NCBI RefSeq assembly: GCF_046773475.1
Contig: NZ_CP177239.1
Coordinates: 1,612,001 to 1,676,000 of the forward strand
Direction: 5' to 3'
Origin: Nitratireductor aquimarinus
GTDB lineage: Bacteria; Pseudomonadota; Alphaproteobacteria; Rhizobiales; Rhizobiaceae
DNA: 64,000 bases
A program made the translations under genes and the position numbers. Positions 28,001 to 35,297 of this stretch are shown here, piece by piece; position 1 is the first letter of the stretch; the number at the start of each line of letters is the position of its first letter. Under the pieces are notes generated by a model. The model was not told the DNA's origin, searched no databases, and was given only the letters and a program-made list of their open reading frames with translations.

Positions 28001-30090
28001 ATCCCAAGGCGTTTTCCAATTTCGACATGTTCCTCAACATGATCGAGAGCAGCGACGGTATCCGCATTGATGTCGATTACAATGGCGATGTGTTCGACCC
28101 GGAGACCATTGAGCGCTGGCTCGGTCACTTCGCCACGCTGGCGGCGGCGCTGGCCGACGACATCGATGCGCGGATCGAACGCCTGCCGCTTCTCTCGAAT
28201 GATGAGGCGGCATGGCTGACCCATGGTCTGAACCAGACCGAGACGCCCTGTGAAAGCGAGCGCTTCGCCTTCGAACTTTTCGGCGACCGGGCTGCTGAGA
28301 CACCTGACGCCATCGCAGCCATGCATGGCGATGAAACGATCACCTATGGCGAACTGGATGCGCGAAGCTGGCAGCTTGCCCGCCTGCTTCAGGAAAAGCT
28401 CTTCATCCCCGGCCGTCGCATCGCGGTGGCGCTGGACCGGTCCATCGACATGCTGGTCACGCTGCTGGCGATCATGAAGGCGGATCACATCTATGTGCCG
28501 CTCGACACGGATCATCCCGAAGCGCGTCTCAGCCAGACCATGGACGCAGCCCATATCGCCGCCGTGATCTGCCGGGATGAACGCATTGCCGCGCTTGCAG
28601 GCCACGATGTGCTGCCGATCCGGCTGGATCAAGAACGTGCGGCCATTGCCGCACAGGATGCCGCGCCGCTTCAGATCCGCGCACATGGCACATCGCAGGC
28701 GGCCTATATCATCTTCACATCCGGCTCGACCGGTGTGCCCAAAGGGGTGGAAGTGCCCCACAGCGCGCTGGTGAACTTCCTCACCTCCATGGCGAAGGAA
28801 CCCGGCTTCACGGCGCAGGATACGCTTCTGGCCGTCACCACCATCTCCTTCGACATTGCTGCACTCGAACTCTATCTGCCGCTCATCTGCGGCGGGCGGG
28901 TGGTGATCGCCGACCGGCTGCAGGTGCAGGACGGGTTCCAGCTCGTGCGCCTTCTGAACGCCTGCGGGGCGAGCGTGCTCCAGGCGACGCCGACGCTCTG
29001 GCAGATGCTTATCGAGGCGGGGCTTGGCGAACGTCCGGCGCTCAAAATGCTGTGCGGCGGCGAGCCCCTGCCACCGGCGCTGGCGCGCAGCCTGATCGAA
29101 ACCGGCGGCGAATTGTGGAACATGTACGGGCCGACGGAAACGACGATCTGGTCGTCCGTGGCGCGCATCGATGATGCGGATGCGCCCATCACCATCGGCC
29201 ATCCGATCGCCAACACGCAGCTTCACATTCTCGATGCGCGTGGCCGGATCGCGCCGGTGGGCGTGACGGGCGAGCTGAACATTGGCGGCGACGGCCTCGC
29301 CATCGGCTATTTCGAGAATGGCGAACAGACCCATGCGGCCTTCCGCAACGTCTCCATTGGCGGCGTTCCGCAACGGCTCTATAAAACGGGCGATGTGGGG
29401 CGGCGCATGCCAGACGGCTCGCTCCAGCTTCTGGGCCGCCGCGACAACCAGATCAAGCTGCGCGGTTTCCGCATCGAACTTGGCGACATCGAGGCGGTGG
29501 TTTCGGCGGCGGAGGGCGTGCGGCAGTGCGCCGTGGCCGCACCCGTGAACCGCAATGGTGATCGGCAGCTTGTCTGTCATGTGGTGCCCGATGATCCAGC
29601 GAACCCGCCACGCCCGGATGCGCTGAGCGCGCATGCAAAGGCGCATCTTCCGGGCCACATGGTCCCCGCCTTCTGGGTCGAGGCCGAAGCGCTTCCGCAG
29701 ACGGCCAATGGCAAACTCGACCGCAAGACGCTGGAACAACAGGGCATTCCGCGTCAGGAAGCGGCCATCATCCGAACCGCGCCGCGCACACCGATGGAGG
29801 AAAAGCTCTCGGCCATCTGGCGCGACGTGCTGAACATTCCCGAGATTGGCGTCGAGGAAAACCTCTACGCGCTGGGCGCGGATTCGCTCAGCATCTTCCG
29901 CATCGCCGCAAGGATGATCGACGCCGGCCTGCCGCTGGAGGCGCGGCATCTTCTTCAGCACCCGACCATCGGCGAACTGGCGCTGATCGCCGAGGAAGCG
30001 GGCGATGAGCCGGTCAATGGTGTGCAGCCGCATGTGCCCTCGCTCAAGGATTTCCGGCATGGCGCACGCCGCCGCATGGAGGCGCACTGA
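22015..30090 (+). CDS. Hybrid PKS-NRPS: KS-AT-ACP-aminotransferase-C-A(Gly)-T
   Basis: 2691-residue megasynthase. Ketosynthase at about 27-455 with Cys203 (QSACSTSLLA), His339 and His378. Acyltransferase at about 550-870 with Ser648 (GHSVGE) and HAFH at 744-747, the malonyl-CoA signature. A Q/P-rich linker, then ACP Ser995 (LGFDSLF). Class III PLP aminotransferase at about 1180-1590 with DEVVTGFR and Lys1441 (YGKVLGGGMP). Condensation domain about 1630-2060 with an intact HHIVCDG (1761-1767). Adenylation domain about 2070-2555 with Asp2280 and the pocket D-I-L-Q-L-G-M-I-W, one change from the known glycine code. Final carrier Ser2624 (LGADSLS). The order matches the beta-aminating part of iturin/mycosubtilin synthetases. 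Predicted work: extend the starter by malonate, transaminate the beta-keto group, add glycine. Confidence 0.95.
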   Translation: MNGQSMNEHTTPNEHAPMAEDDAGIGSIAIIGMAGRFPGAPSVDALWQMAREGRHAFRTFAPDEIEDAYDDATRASPDYVPSRPCLDDVGMFDAEFFGMYPREAAVLDPQFRLFLELCWEALESAGCDPFAAKDAIGVFAGSSLSTYLINNILSDRKKAEAFTSGYQVDMFNELVGAINDTLATRVAYKLDLKGPAFTIQSACSTSLLAVTQACQNLLTYGCDMALAGGVSISVPQKRGYIHMEGGMVSPDGFCRPFDAQAGGTVFGNGGGVVLLKRLEDAIADGDTIHAVIRGYGANNDGADKVGYTAPSVSGQAEAIAMALASAGVDPASVGYMECHGTATPLGDPIEFNGLMNAFGSAGPEGHCALGSVKGNIGHLDAGAGVTGLIKAALVVRDGEIPPVANFVSPNPHMALKGSPFRIPTGLTPWKAQGATRRAGVSSFGVGGTNAHVVLEQAPETSTLEDHTARPLILPLSARNEAALAAMRQNLADALRKGAQPLAAVAHTLQEGRHAFAHRSAVVARTRDEAIAGLEAERPIRGEAAPEAPPVVFMFPGQGAQHVGMGGALYESEPAFAEWIDRGAALLEPLIGCDIRDFIRLPQNDTAEGLAEALRDTQIAQPALFLVEYATAKLWMSRGLMPDAMIGHSVGEFVAATLSGTMRFEDALRLVAARGRLMQDQPRGAMVSVRADAETAAAHLTDGVEIAAVNAPSLSVISGTFEAMDETCAALDAAGIAYSRLHTSHAFHSAMMDEAAQALEEETAKVEYGPATIPYISCVSGDWQTDAQGASPAYWARHCRDAVRFADGIQAIARDRQPVFIESGPGRTLSVFTAQTLKRDAIAAIIQSLPEHDRASFGEEAFAGAHARSWIAGCALDWPALPETARRKIPLPTYPFQRQMHWIDAPKPENRASAATDAPQAVPQPVAPQPVAQTQAPAQSQTTMTDGTSPMTAAPSTTDRPAMLESALIALLADLSGEEMPDDAAGATFLELGFDSLFIGQFAQKVEKEYRIKLSFRELLGNIPTIHDLARHLDAELPADALQTASPPPVKQVPPTPDVAPAAPSTSVNGTPQPPLGLEALFQSQLQMAQQLFAQQMQTIQSLGGTAAAAMPPPAAQEAAPPAPAPSPAPTPETTGDESEIGGSRIRVYKPGAQAGDQTLSPEKRAFIDDLVTRYCKKNAGSRAFTQKHRPHLADPRAASGFRSDWKEMVFPVVSDRSKGSRIWDIDGNEYIDLVNGMGQTAFGHAPDFVTEAIRAQVDKGFAIGPQTPLAGEVAHLISELTGHQRVTFCNTGSEAVMAAMRVARTVTGRDRIVVFGNDYHGQFDEVLVKGRSRAGQHRTLPIAAGIPSDSLSNMTVLPYGAAESLDWIRANAEDIAAVIIEPVQSRHPELQPVEFVRALRAVATERDFALVFDEVVTGFRVDPGGIQALWGIRGDLATYGKVLGGGMPIGVLAGDSRYMDALDGGRWDYGDDSVPMVAPTFFAGTFVRHPVVLAATRAVLQHIKGEGRALYDRVAGRTEQLVTQLNTQLSERGIAMPIHGYKSWFVTDFGNADPLGSLFYPHARLQGLHVQDGYPCFLTTAHSEEDFQRIAAVFANTLDAMQGAGILRGEDAQSAPLSKPAPEVTKTETPPAPAQAPLTEAQKEIWLAAQAGDQASCSFNESFNLMLDGALDEAAFRRALDLVVARHNALHIRFARTGEHFEVMPDFRIEMPLTGLPDEAALTAIMDREARTAFDLVNGPLARAELVKLSADRHVLVFTAHHIVCDGWSVNVLVEELAEAYSALVKGATPDLPPALAFSAYAQDRANRPGASSETEQFWLSQFETVPDLPDMPTDRPRPERRSFAGGTCTAHIGEDTYKRLKKAGAKSGATLFSTLLSALQVMVSRLSGSNDIVIAVPSAGQSLVGEETLVGHCVNLLPLRQTLDEDRAFSAHLKDTQTLVLQAFEHQDYTYGTLVRKLGLKRDPSRLPLTEIQFNLERMSKGLDFGGLSANVTPNPKAFSNFDMFLNMIESSDGIRIDVDYNGDVFDPETIERWLGHFATLAAALADDIDARIERLPLLSNDEAAWLTHGLNQTETPCESERFAFELFGDRAAETPDAIAAMHGDETITYGELDARSWQLARLLQEKLFIPGRRIAVALDRSIDMLVTLLAIMKADHIYVPLDTDHPEARLSQTMDAAHIAAVICRDERIAALAGHDVLPIRLDQERAAIAAQDAAPLQIRAHGTSQAAYIIFTSGSTGVPKGVEVPHSALVNFLTSMAKEPGFTAQDTLLAVTTISFDIAALELYLPLICGGRVVIADRLQVQDGFQLVRLLNACGASVLQATPTLWQMLIEAGLGERPALKMLCGGEPLPPALARSLIETGGELWNMYGPTETTIWSSVARIDDADAPITIGHPIANTQLHILDARGRIAPVGVTGELNIGGDGLAIGYFENGEQTHAAFRNVSIGGVPQRLYKTGDVGRRMPDGSLQLLGRRDNQIKLRGFRIELGDIEAVVSAAEGVRQCAVAAPVNRNGDRQLVCHVVPDDPANPPRPDALSAHAKAHLPGHMVPAFWVEAEALPQTANGKLDRKTLEQQGIPRQEAAIIRTAPRTPMEEKLSAIWRDVLNIPEIGVEENLYALGADSLSIFRIAARMIDAGLPLEARHLLQHPTIGELALIAEEAGDEPVNGVQPHVPSLKDFRHGARRRMEAH

Positions 30091-32912
30091 TGACCGACAC
30101 GGAGCACCGCCCGCTTGCCGAGGGGGCAGACGAGATCATCGGCGAATTCCCCTGCACGCAGACGCAATTGCGCTGCTGGTTTCTGGACCGCTTGAGCCCG
30201 GGAAACCCGGCGCTCAACGTGGCGGTGCGCTGGGAAATCCGGGGTGATTTCAAGACCGAGAGCATCGAAACGGCCTTTCGGCAGATCATCGACAGGCACG
30301 AGATCCTGAGAACGCGCTTTATCGAAATGGGCGGGCAGCCCGTGCAGCAGGTGGTGCGGGCGGTCTCGTTTCGCATGCCGGTGATTGATCTGCGCCATGT
30401 GCCGGCCGACCAGCGCGAGGCGCGCGTCCAGTCGATCAGCAGGGAGACGGCGGCGGCACCCTTCGATCTTGGCCAGGCGGGGCTCTTCCGCGTCACGCTT
30501 TTGATGGTGGAGAACCGGCGCGGCTTCATCCTGATCACCGCGCATCAGTCCTGCTTCGATGGCTGGTCGATCCGGGTTCTGGGGCGCGAGCTTGGCGAAC
30601 TGGCTGCCGCCATCGACGCCGGACGCCCGGCGCAGCTGCCGGAACTTGCGCTGCAATATGGCGACTTCGCGCTCTGGCAGGACGAGTACCGCAACAGCTA
30701 CGGTTTCGAGACCGAGAAGACCTATTGGCGCGAGCAGCTGCGCGATGCGCCCTATTTCGAGATCCCGCCCGACCGGCCGCGCGGACGCGTGAAGACCAGC
30801 CGTGGCGAAATCCTCTCCGCCGTGCTTCCGATGGAGCTCGGCGAGCGGATCGAGGCGGCGGCGCGGGCGCAGCATGTTTCGCTGTTCAGCTATGGCGCGG
30901 CGGTGATCAGCGCAGCGCTGCATCACTATTCCGGCAGCCGCGAAATCCTGTTCGGAACGCAGATCGCCGGGCGCGAGGATGTGGATCTGGAAAGCCTGAT
31001 CGGCGTCTTCATCAACAATCTTGTGCTGCGCTTCGACATTGCCGACGATCTGAGCTTCGCCGATCACCTGGCGCGGGTGAGCGCCACGGTGGGGGCCGCG
31101 CTCAATCATCAGAAAATGCCGTTCAACAATCTGGTGGAGCTGGTCAATCCGGCACGCGATCCCTCGCGCAATCCGCTGGTTTCGCTGAACTTCAACCAGC
31201 AGAAGGCGTTTCTGGAAGACACGCGCTATGGCGATTTCGAGCTGATCAGCGCGCCCTCGCAGTCGCCGGGCGTCATCTACGATCTGAACTTCATCATGAT
31301 TGGCCGACCGACCGGCTGGCGCATGTCGGTGGAATACAACACCGATCTGTTCGATGAGGCGACGGCGCAGGAACTGCTCGACCTCTGGCAGAAGGCCTAT
31401 GCCTTCGCGCTGGCCGACCCGCAGGCGAAGATCGGCGACATGAAAGGCCCCGTGCGCGCACCCGCTTCACCGCAGGAGACGCGCGCAGAACCGGCTTCGC
31501 GGGTGGAAGCCCTGCTTCTTGCCCATCGTGACGTGGCCGATGCGGCGGTCAGGCGCGATGCCTCCGGTGCGTCTCACGCCTATGCGGCGCCGGCCGCCGG
31601 CCTTGCCACACCGCTTGAAACGCTGCCGGCGCATCTCACCGCCTATCTGGCAGAACGGCTGCCTGACGACGATATGCCGGCGGGCATCAGCATTCTGCTT
31701 GCCCTGCCGCGCCGGGCTGACGGCGCGCTTGATGATGCAGCACTTCCCATGCCCGACCCCATGCCTGCGCCCGTCGCTCCGCCAGCAGCACGCAAGGTAT
31801 CGCCACCAGCGGATCGGGAGGCGGAGCTTGGCCGGGTGTGGGCGCGCGTTCTCGCTGTGCCGCAGGTGCAGGGAAGCGATGATTTCTTTGCGCTCGGCGG
31901 CCATTCGCTTCTGGCGCTGCGCATGTTCTCGGCAATGCGCGAGACCTTCGGCGTGCAGCCGGACCTGGCGGTGCTTTTCAAGGAGCCGACGCTTTCAGGC
32001 TTTGCCCGCGCGGTCTTCGGTGAGGCGGAAGCACCGGTCGCAGACCATGCACCCGCTGCGCCGCCTGATGTGGAAACGGCGGAGCAGAACCCGGCGATCA
32101 TCGACTGGGAAACCACCATCTACCGGCAGGGCAGCGGCGATTGCGCGATCTACACGCTCAACCATCCTTTCCTCTATTACCGGATGGCCAAAACGCTTCC
32201 CGGCCACGCCTCGGTCGTGAACCTGCACATGTTCAACGCCCGGATCGATGCGGAAACGGAAAACCTGTCGCTGGAGCAGATCGCCGGCGATGCGGTGGAC
32301 GCCATGCAGCTTGGCGACCGGCCCAAAACGGTGGCGCTGGTGGGCCTTTGCGTGAACGGCATTCTGGCGGCGGAGATGACGCGGCAGATCCGCCTCAAAG
32401 GCCACGATGTGAGCTTTGTGGCGCTGATCGACAGCTGGGCTCCGGGCTATGTGCGCTCGCAGCCACGCTTCACCCGCTGGCGCTGGAACACCGAGAAACG
32501 CGCCAAGCGCCTGCTCTACTTCACCGGCAAGCTGATCCGCGGCCGCATTTCGATGATGACCTATCTGAAAGAGTTCAGCTTTTCGCTGAAGCTGGTGGAG
32601 CGCTTTGCGCCAGACCGGGCGCTGAACCCCGAGGAAGAGGCAAACGAGGCGGTTACGCAGTTTCTGGTGCGGGCAGCGCGGCGCTACACCCCGCGCGCGC
32701 TCGATGGCGAAACCGTGCTCCTGTTCCGCAGCCAGGCGAACCATCCGCGCGCCAAGCCGCTCCTGTTTGGCTGGCGCGGTTTCGTGCCGGATGATTCACC
32801 CGTGTTCGACCTGCGTGGCTGGCATGAGGATTCGCTCAGCGACAGCGGCATCGACAAGCTCTCGACCGTGCTCGGCGAGCGCCTTGAACTGGGAGGCGGC
32901 TCTGAACGCTAA
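30090..32912 (+). CDS. Terminal NRPS module: C (HQ motif) - eroded A - T - thioesterase
   Basis: 940-residue protein. Residues about 12-450 are a condensation domain complete in other motifs (RHEILRTRF, IGVFINNLVLRF), but the active site reads HQSCFDG from His152: the catalytic second His is Gln153. Residues about 470-560 align with only the C-terminal subdomain of an adenylation domain (VEALLLAHRDVADAAV, ending RADGALDDAALP, where the usual Lys is Ala); the main ATP-binding part is absent. A carrier follows with Ser606 (GGHSLLAL), then a thioesterase whose nucleophile elbow GLCVNG has Cys754 in place of Ser, with His912 in GWHEDSL. It starts one base inside the preceding stop (TGATG). It may release or transfer the product rather than add a residue. 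Confidence 0.9.
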   Translation: MTDTEHRPLAEGADEIIGEFPCTQTQLRCWFLDRLSPGNPALNVAVRWEIRGDFKTESIETAFRQIIDRHEILRTRFIEMGGQPVQQVVRAVSFRMPVIDLRHVPADQREARVQSISRETAAAPFDLGQAGLFRVTLLMVENRRGFILITAHQSCFDGWSIRVLGRELGELAAAIDAGRPAQLPELALQYGDFALWQDEYRNSYGFETEKTYWREQLRDAPYFEIPPDRPRGRVKTSRGEILSAVLPMELGERIEAAARAQHVSLFSYGAAVISAALHHYSGSREILFGTQIAGREDVDLESLIGVFINNLVLRFDIADDLSFADHLARVSATVGAALNHQKMPFNNLVELVNPARDPSRNPLVSLNFNQQKAFLEDTRYGDFELISAPSQSPGVIYDLNFIMIGRPTGWRMSVEYNTDLFDEATAQELLDLWQKAYAFALADPQAKIGDMKGPVRAPASPQETRAEPASRVEALLLAHRDVADAAVRRDASGASHAYAAPAAGLATPLETLPAHLTAYLAERLPDDDMPAGISILLALPRRADGALDDAALPMPDPMPAPVAPPAARKVSPPADREAELGRVWARVLAVPQVQGSDDFFALGGHSLLALRMFSAMRETFGVQPDLAVLFKEPTLSGFARAVFGEAEAPVADHAPAAPPDVETAEQNPAIIDWETTIYRQGSGDCAIYTLNHPFLYYRMAKTLPGHASVVNLHMFNARIDAETENLSLEQIAGDAVDAMQLGDRPKTVALVGLCVNGILAAEMTRQIRLKGHDVSFVALIDSWAPGYVRSQPRFTRWRWNTEKRAKRLLYFTGKLIRGRISMMTYLKEFSFSLKLVERFAPDRALNPEEEANEAVTQFLVRAARRYTPRALDGETVLLFRSQANHPRAKPLLFGWRGFVPDDSPVFDLRGWHEDSLSDSGIDKLSTVLGERLELGGGSER

Positions 32913-34521
32913 GGGAAAACCGGCCAGCAACAGGAAGCCGCAGGCGCGTCCCCTGCGGATCGGGATTGCGCGCGCCATCGGGCAGACCTTCGAAAACTGG
33001 GAACTGCTTTTGATCGAGCGCCTGCTCTCGGACCGGCGCTTCAGGCTGGTCGCGTTCCTCACCGATCCCGCTCCACACCATGCGGCCCGACCCGGCCTTC
33101 TGGCCAGAACGGTGGCGCGGCTCGACAATTCGCTTTTCGCACGCCAGCCCGCCTATCGCGCACGCCGCTTCGAGCGCGCGCGCAGTTCCATCGTGAGCAT
33201 TCCGCTGGACGAAACCGGAGAGAACAGCGACCGCCACAGGCTGGAGCTCGATCTGGTGCTGCGCCATTGCGAGGGCGCACTGCCGGAAACGCTGACCGAA
33301 AACCTTCGCTTCGGCGTCTGGTCGCTCAGCCATGTCTTCACCCAGTCCGGACCCGTCAACTGGGAGGGCATGGGCGATGTGGCCGAAGGCGCGCCGACGA
33401 GCCATCTCTCGCTTTTCGTCGAGACTGCGCGCCAGCCGGAACGGCGTGCAATTGCGGAGGCCGAGTTCAATGTGAAGTTCAGCGCCGCGCGCAACAACGC
33501 CTTCATGAAGGAGAAATCGGTTCTGCTTCTGGTTCGGGAACTGCGGCGGCTGGCCGAGACCCGGAAACTGCCGAAACCACTGAAAGCGGCTGACAGTGTT
33601 CAACCGGCCCCACCGCCCGGCCTTCTGACGACCGGTCGCTATGCGGCAGCACTTGCGAAGAACGTGACGCAGCGGGCGCTGAAATCCGTGCGCCGCGCCT
33701 CCCATCAGGATACGGCCGTGTGGACGCTCTACAGCGGGCGCGGGTCCATTGATGATTTTGATCCGAGCGAGGCTACGGAAATCCCGCCAACGGACACGGC
33801 CATCAAGGCCGATCCCTTTCTCTTTCACCATCAGGGAAAGACCTATCTGTTCTACGAGAATTACGGGCGCGGCGACACGAAGGCGCACATCGCGGTCGGC
33901 GAGATCACGCGGCGCGGCTTCGAGCCCATCGGCATTGCGCTTGGCGGTGAGGAACACCTCTCGTTTCCCTTCGTTTTCAAGCATGGCGACGAGATTTTCA
34001 TGATGCCGGAAACGCATCAGCGAAAGCGCATCGAAATCTGGCGCGCGGTCAGCTTTCCGCTGATCTGGGAGCCCTATTCGCGGGCGCTCGAAGGCTGGTC
34101 GGCCGCTGACAGCACGCTGTTCCACCATCGCGGCCAGTGGTGGCTTTTCACCAATCTGTCAGAGCATCACGCTTTCGAAGATCATTGCTCGGCGCTCTAC
34201 GCTTTCCAGGTCGATGGCCCGGAACTCAACCGGCTTGTGTCGCACCGGCGCAACCCGGTGGTGATCGGCAGCGCCACGGCGCGCAATGGTGGCCGCATCT
34301 TCTCGCGCCATCGCCGCCTCTACCGGCCCGCGCAATACAATGCCCATGGCATTTACGGATACGGTCTCAACATCATGGAGATCGAGCATCTGGACATGGA
34401 AGACTATCGGGAAACCTGCGTGCGGCGCATCCTGCCCGACTTCAAGCCGGGCCTGAGCGGCTGCCACCATTTCGATGCCAGCGGCTCCCGCTACATTCTG
34501 GATGCACGCCTCAACGCCTGA
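32902..34521 (+). CDS. Formyltransferase-like / GINT1-type beta-propeller fusion protein
   Basis: About 539 residues. The N-terminal part (RPLRIGIARAIGQTFENWEL onward) resembles a formyltransferase-like Rossmann domain; the C-terminal 280 residues form a five-bladed-propeller-like module (KADPFLFHHQGKTYLFYENY, HLSFPFVFKHGDEIFMMPET, ADSTLFHHRGQWWLFTNLSE) as in glucosamine inositolphosphorylceramide transferase N-terminal domains. Similar bacterial proteins occur in surface-glycan loci; the substrate is unknown. The start is uncertain: no ATG has a ribosome site, whereas CTG 32902 lies five bases after GGGAGG and overlaps the upstream stop. TTG 32884 and ATG 32824 are alternatives. The end overlaps the convergent PPTase gene by 31 bp. 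Confidence 0.7.
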   Translation: MNAKGKPASNRKPQARPLRIGIARAIGQTFENWELLLIERLLSDRRFRLVAFLTDPAPHHAARPGLLARTVARLDNSLFARQPAYRARRFERARSSIVSIPLDETGENSDRHRLELDLVLRHCEGALPETLTENLRFGVWSLSHVFTQSGPVNWEGMGDVAEGAPTSHLSLFVETARQPERRAIAEAEFNVKFSAARNNAFMKEKSVLLLVRELRRLAETRKLPKPLKAADSVQPAPPPGLLTTGRYAAALAKNVTQRALKSVRRASHQDTAVWTLYSGRGSIDDFDPSEATEIPPTDTAIKADPFLFHHQGKTYLFYENYGRGDTKAHIAVGEITRRGFEPIGIALGGEEHLSFPFVFKHGDEIFMMPETHQRKRIEIWRAVSFPLIWEPYSRALEGWSAADSTLFHHRGQWWLFTNLSEHHAFEDHCSALYAFQVDGPELNRLVSHRRNPVVIGSATARNGGRIFSRHRRLYRPAQYNAHGIYGYGLNIMEIEHLDMEDYRETCVRRILPDFKPGLSGCHHFDASGSRYILDARLNA

Positions 34522-35297
34522 GAGCGCTCAAGGCGAGCGCCCGGATGCCAGGCGCCGCGCGTTTCGCGCCCCGGAGCCGGTTGCCGGCGACCGCGATAGT
34601 TGAGCGCAACGGCGTTGCCGGCCGTCATCGCGGCCACCGCACCGACATAGCCGCGCGGCAGCGCAAGGTTGGCAAGCCGCCACTGGGCCGGTGCATCGGC
34701 AACGCCATCCAGCCTCAGAAGCCGCGGCTGACCTTCCGGGTCGATGGTGACATCGAAGGATTCAAGCGGCAGCGAAAGCCCTGCCCCGTGCGCCTTCACG
34801 AAGGCTTCCTTGCGGGTCCAGCAGCGGAAGAACGCTCCCAGATAATCCTGCGAGGGAACGGCGGCGAGCGCCTCGTTCTCTGCCGGCGAAAAGAAATGCG
34901 CGGCCAGGTTCTCCCGAAACGGCAGAACCCGCTCGATGTCGATGCCCAGCCGGTAGCGGTCCGATACGGCGAGCACCGCCATGCCACCGCTATGGCTCAG
35001 GTTGAAGTGAAGCGGTGGTTCGCCGCGTCCGGCCAGCCGTGGTTTGCCAAAGGCATTGTAACTGAAGGAAAGACGCCTTGCGGGAACACCGAGATACGCC
35101 CCCAGAATGGCCCGCAGCCGGCCCCGCCCGGCGATGAAACGCAGGCGGTGTCTCTCATGCACGAAGCGGCCTGCACGTGCGAATTCCGCCTCATCGAGAG
35201 CGGAGACGAGCTGCGGCAGCGCATCTAGGGGAACATCGAGCGACCATTGCCAGACATCGATCGTGCTGGCGCCAATACCGATCGGTTTAAGATGCAT
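34491..35297 (-). CDS. 4'-phosphopantetheinyl transferase, Sfp type
   Basis: 268-residue enzyme that would convert the apo carrier domains of the neighbouring assembly line to the holo form using CoA. Diagnostic motifs are present: FNLSHSGGMAVLAVSD, the magnesium-binding LGIDIERV and the catalytic FRCWTRKEAFVKAHG. Length is that of broad-specificity Sfp-type enzymes rather than AcpS. ATG 35297 is chosen from AGGCGG upstream; it lies 11 bp inside the 3' end of the DegT gene, so the two are coupled. Location beside the synthetase genes supports a dedicated activator. Confidence 0.92.
   Translation of the reverse strand: MHLKPIGIGASTIDVWQWSLDVPLDALPQLVSALDEAEFARAGRFVHERHRLRFIAGRGRLRAILGAYLGVPARRLSFSYNAFGKPRLAGRGEPPLHFNLSHSGGMAVLAVSDRYRLGIDIERVLPFRENLAAHFFSPAENEALAAVPSQDYLGAFFRCWTRKEAFVKAHGAGLSLPLESFDVTIDPEGQPRLLRLDGVADAPAQWRLANLALPRGYVGAVAAMTAGNAVALNYRGRRQPAPGRETRGAWHPGARLERSQALRRASRM

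Noticed and set aside
27646..30087. An 813-codon frame antisense to the C-A-T part of the megasynthase
   Set aside because: It mirrors conserved NRPS coding sequence; no recognisable domain, start or promoter.
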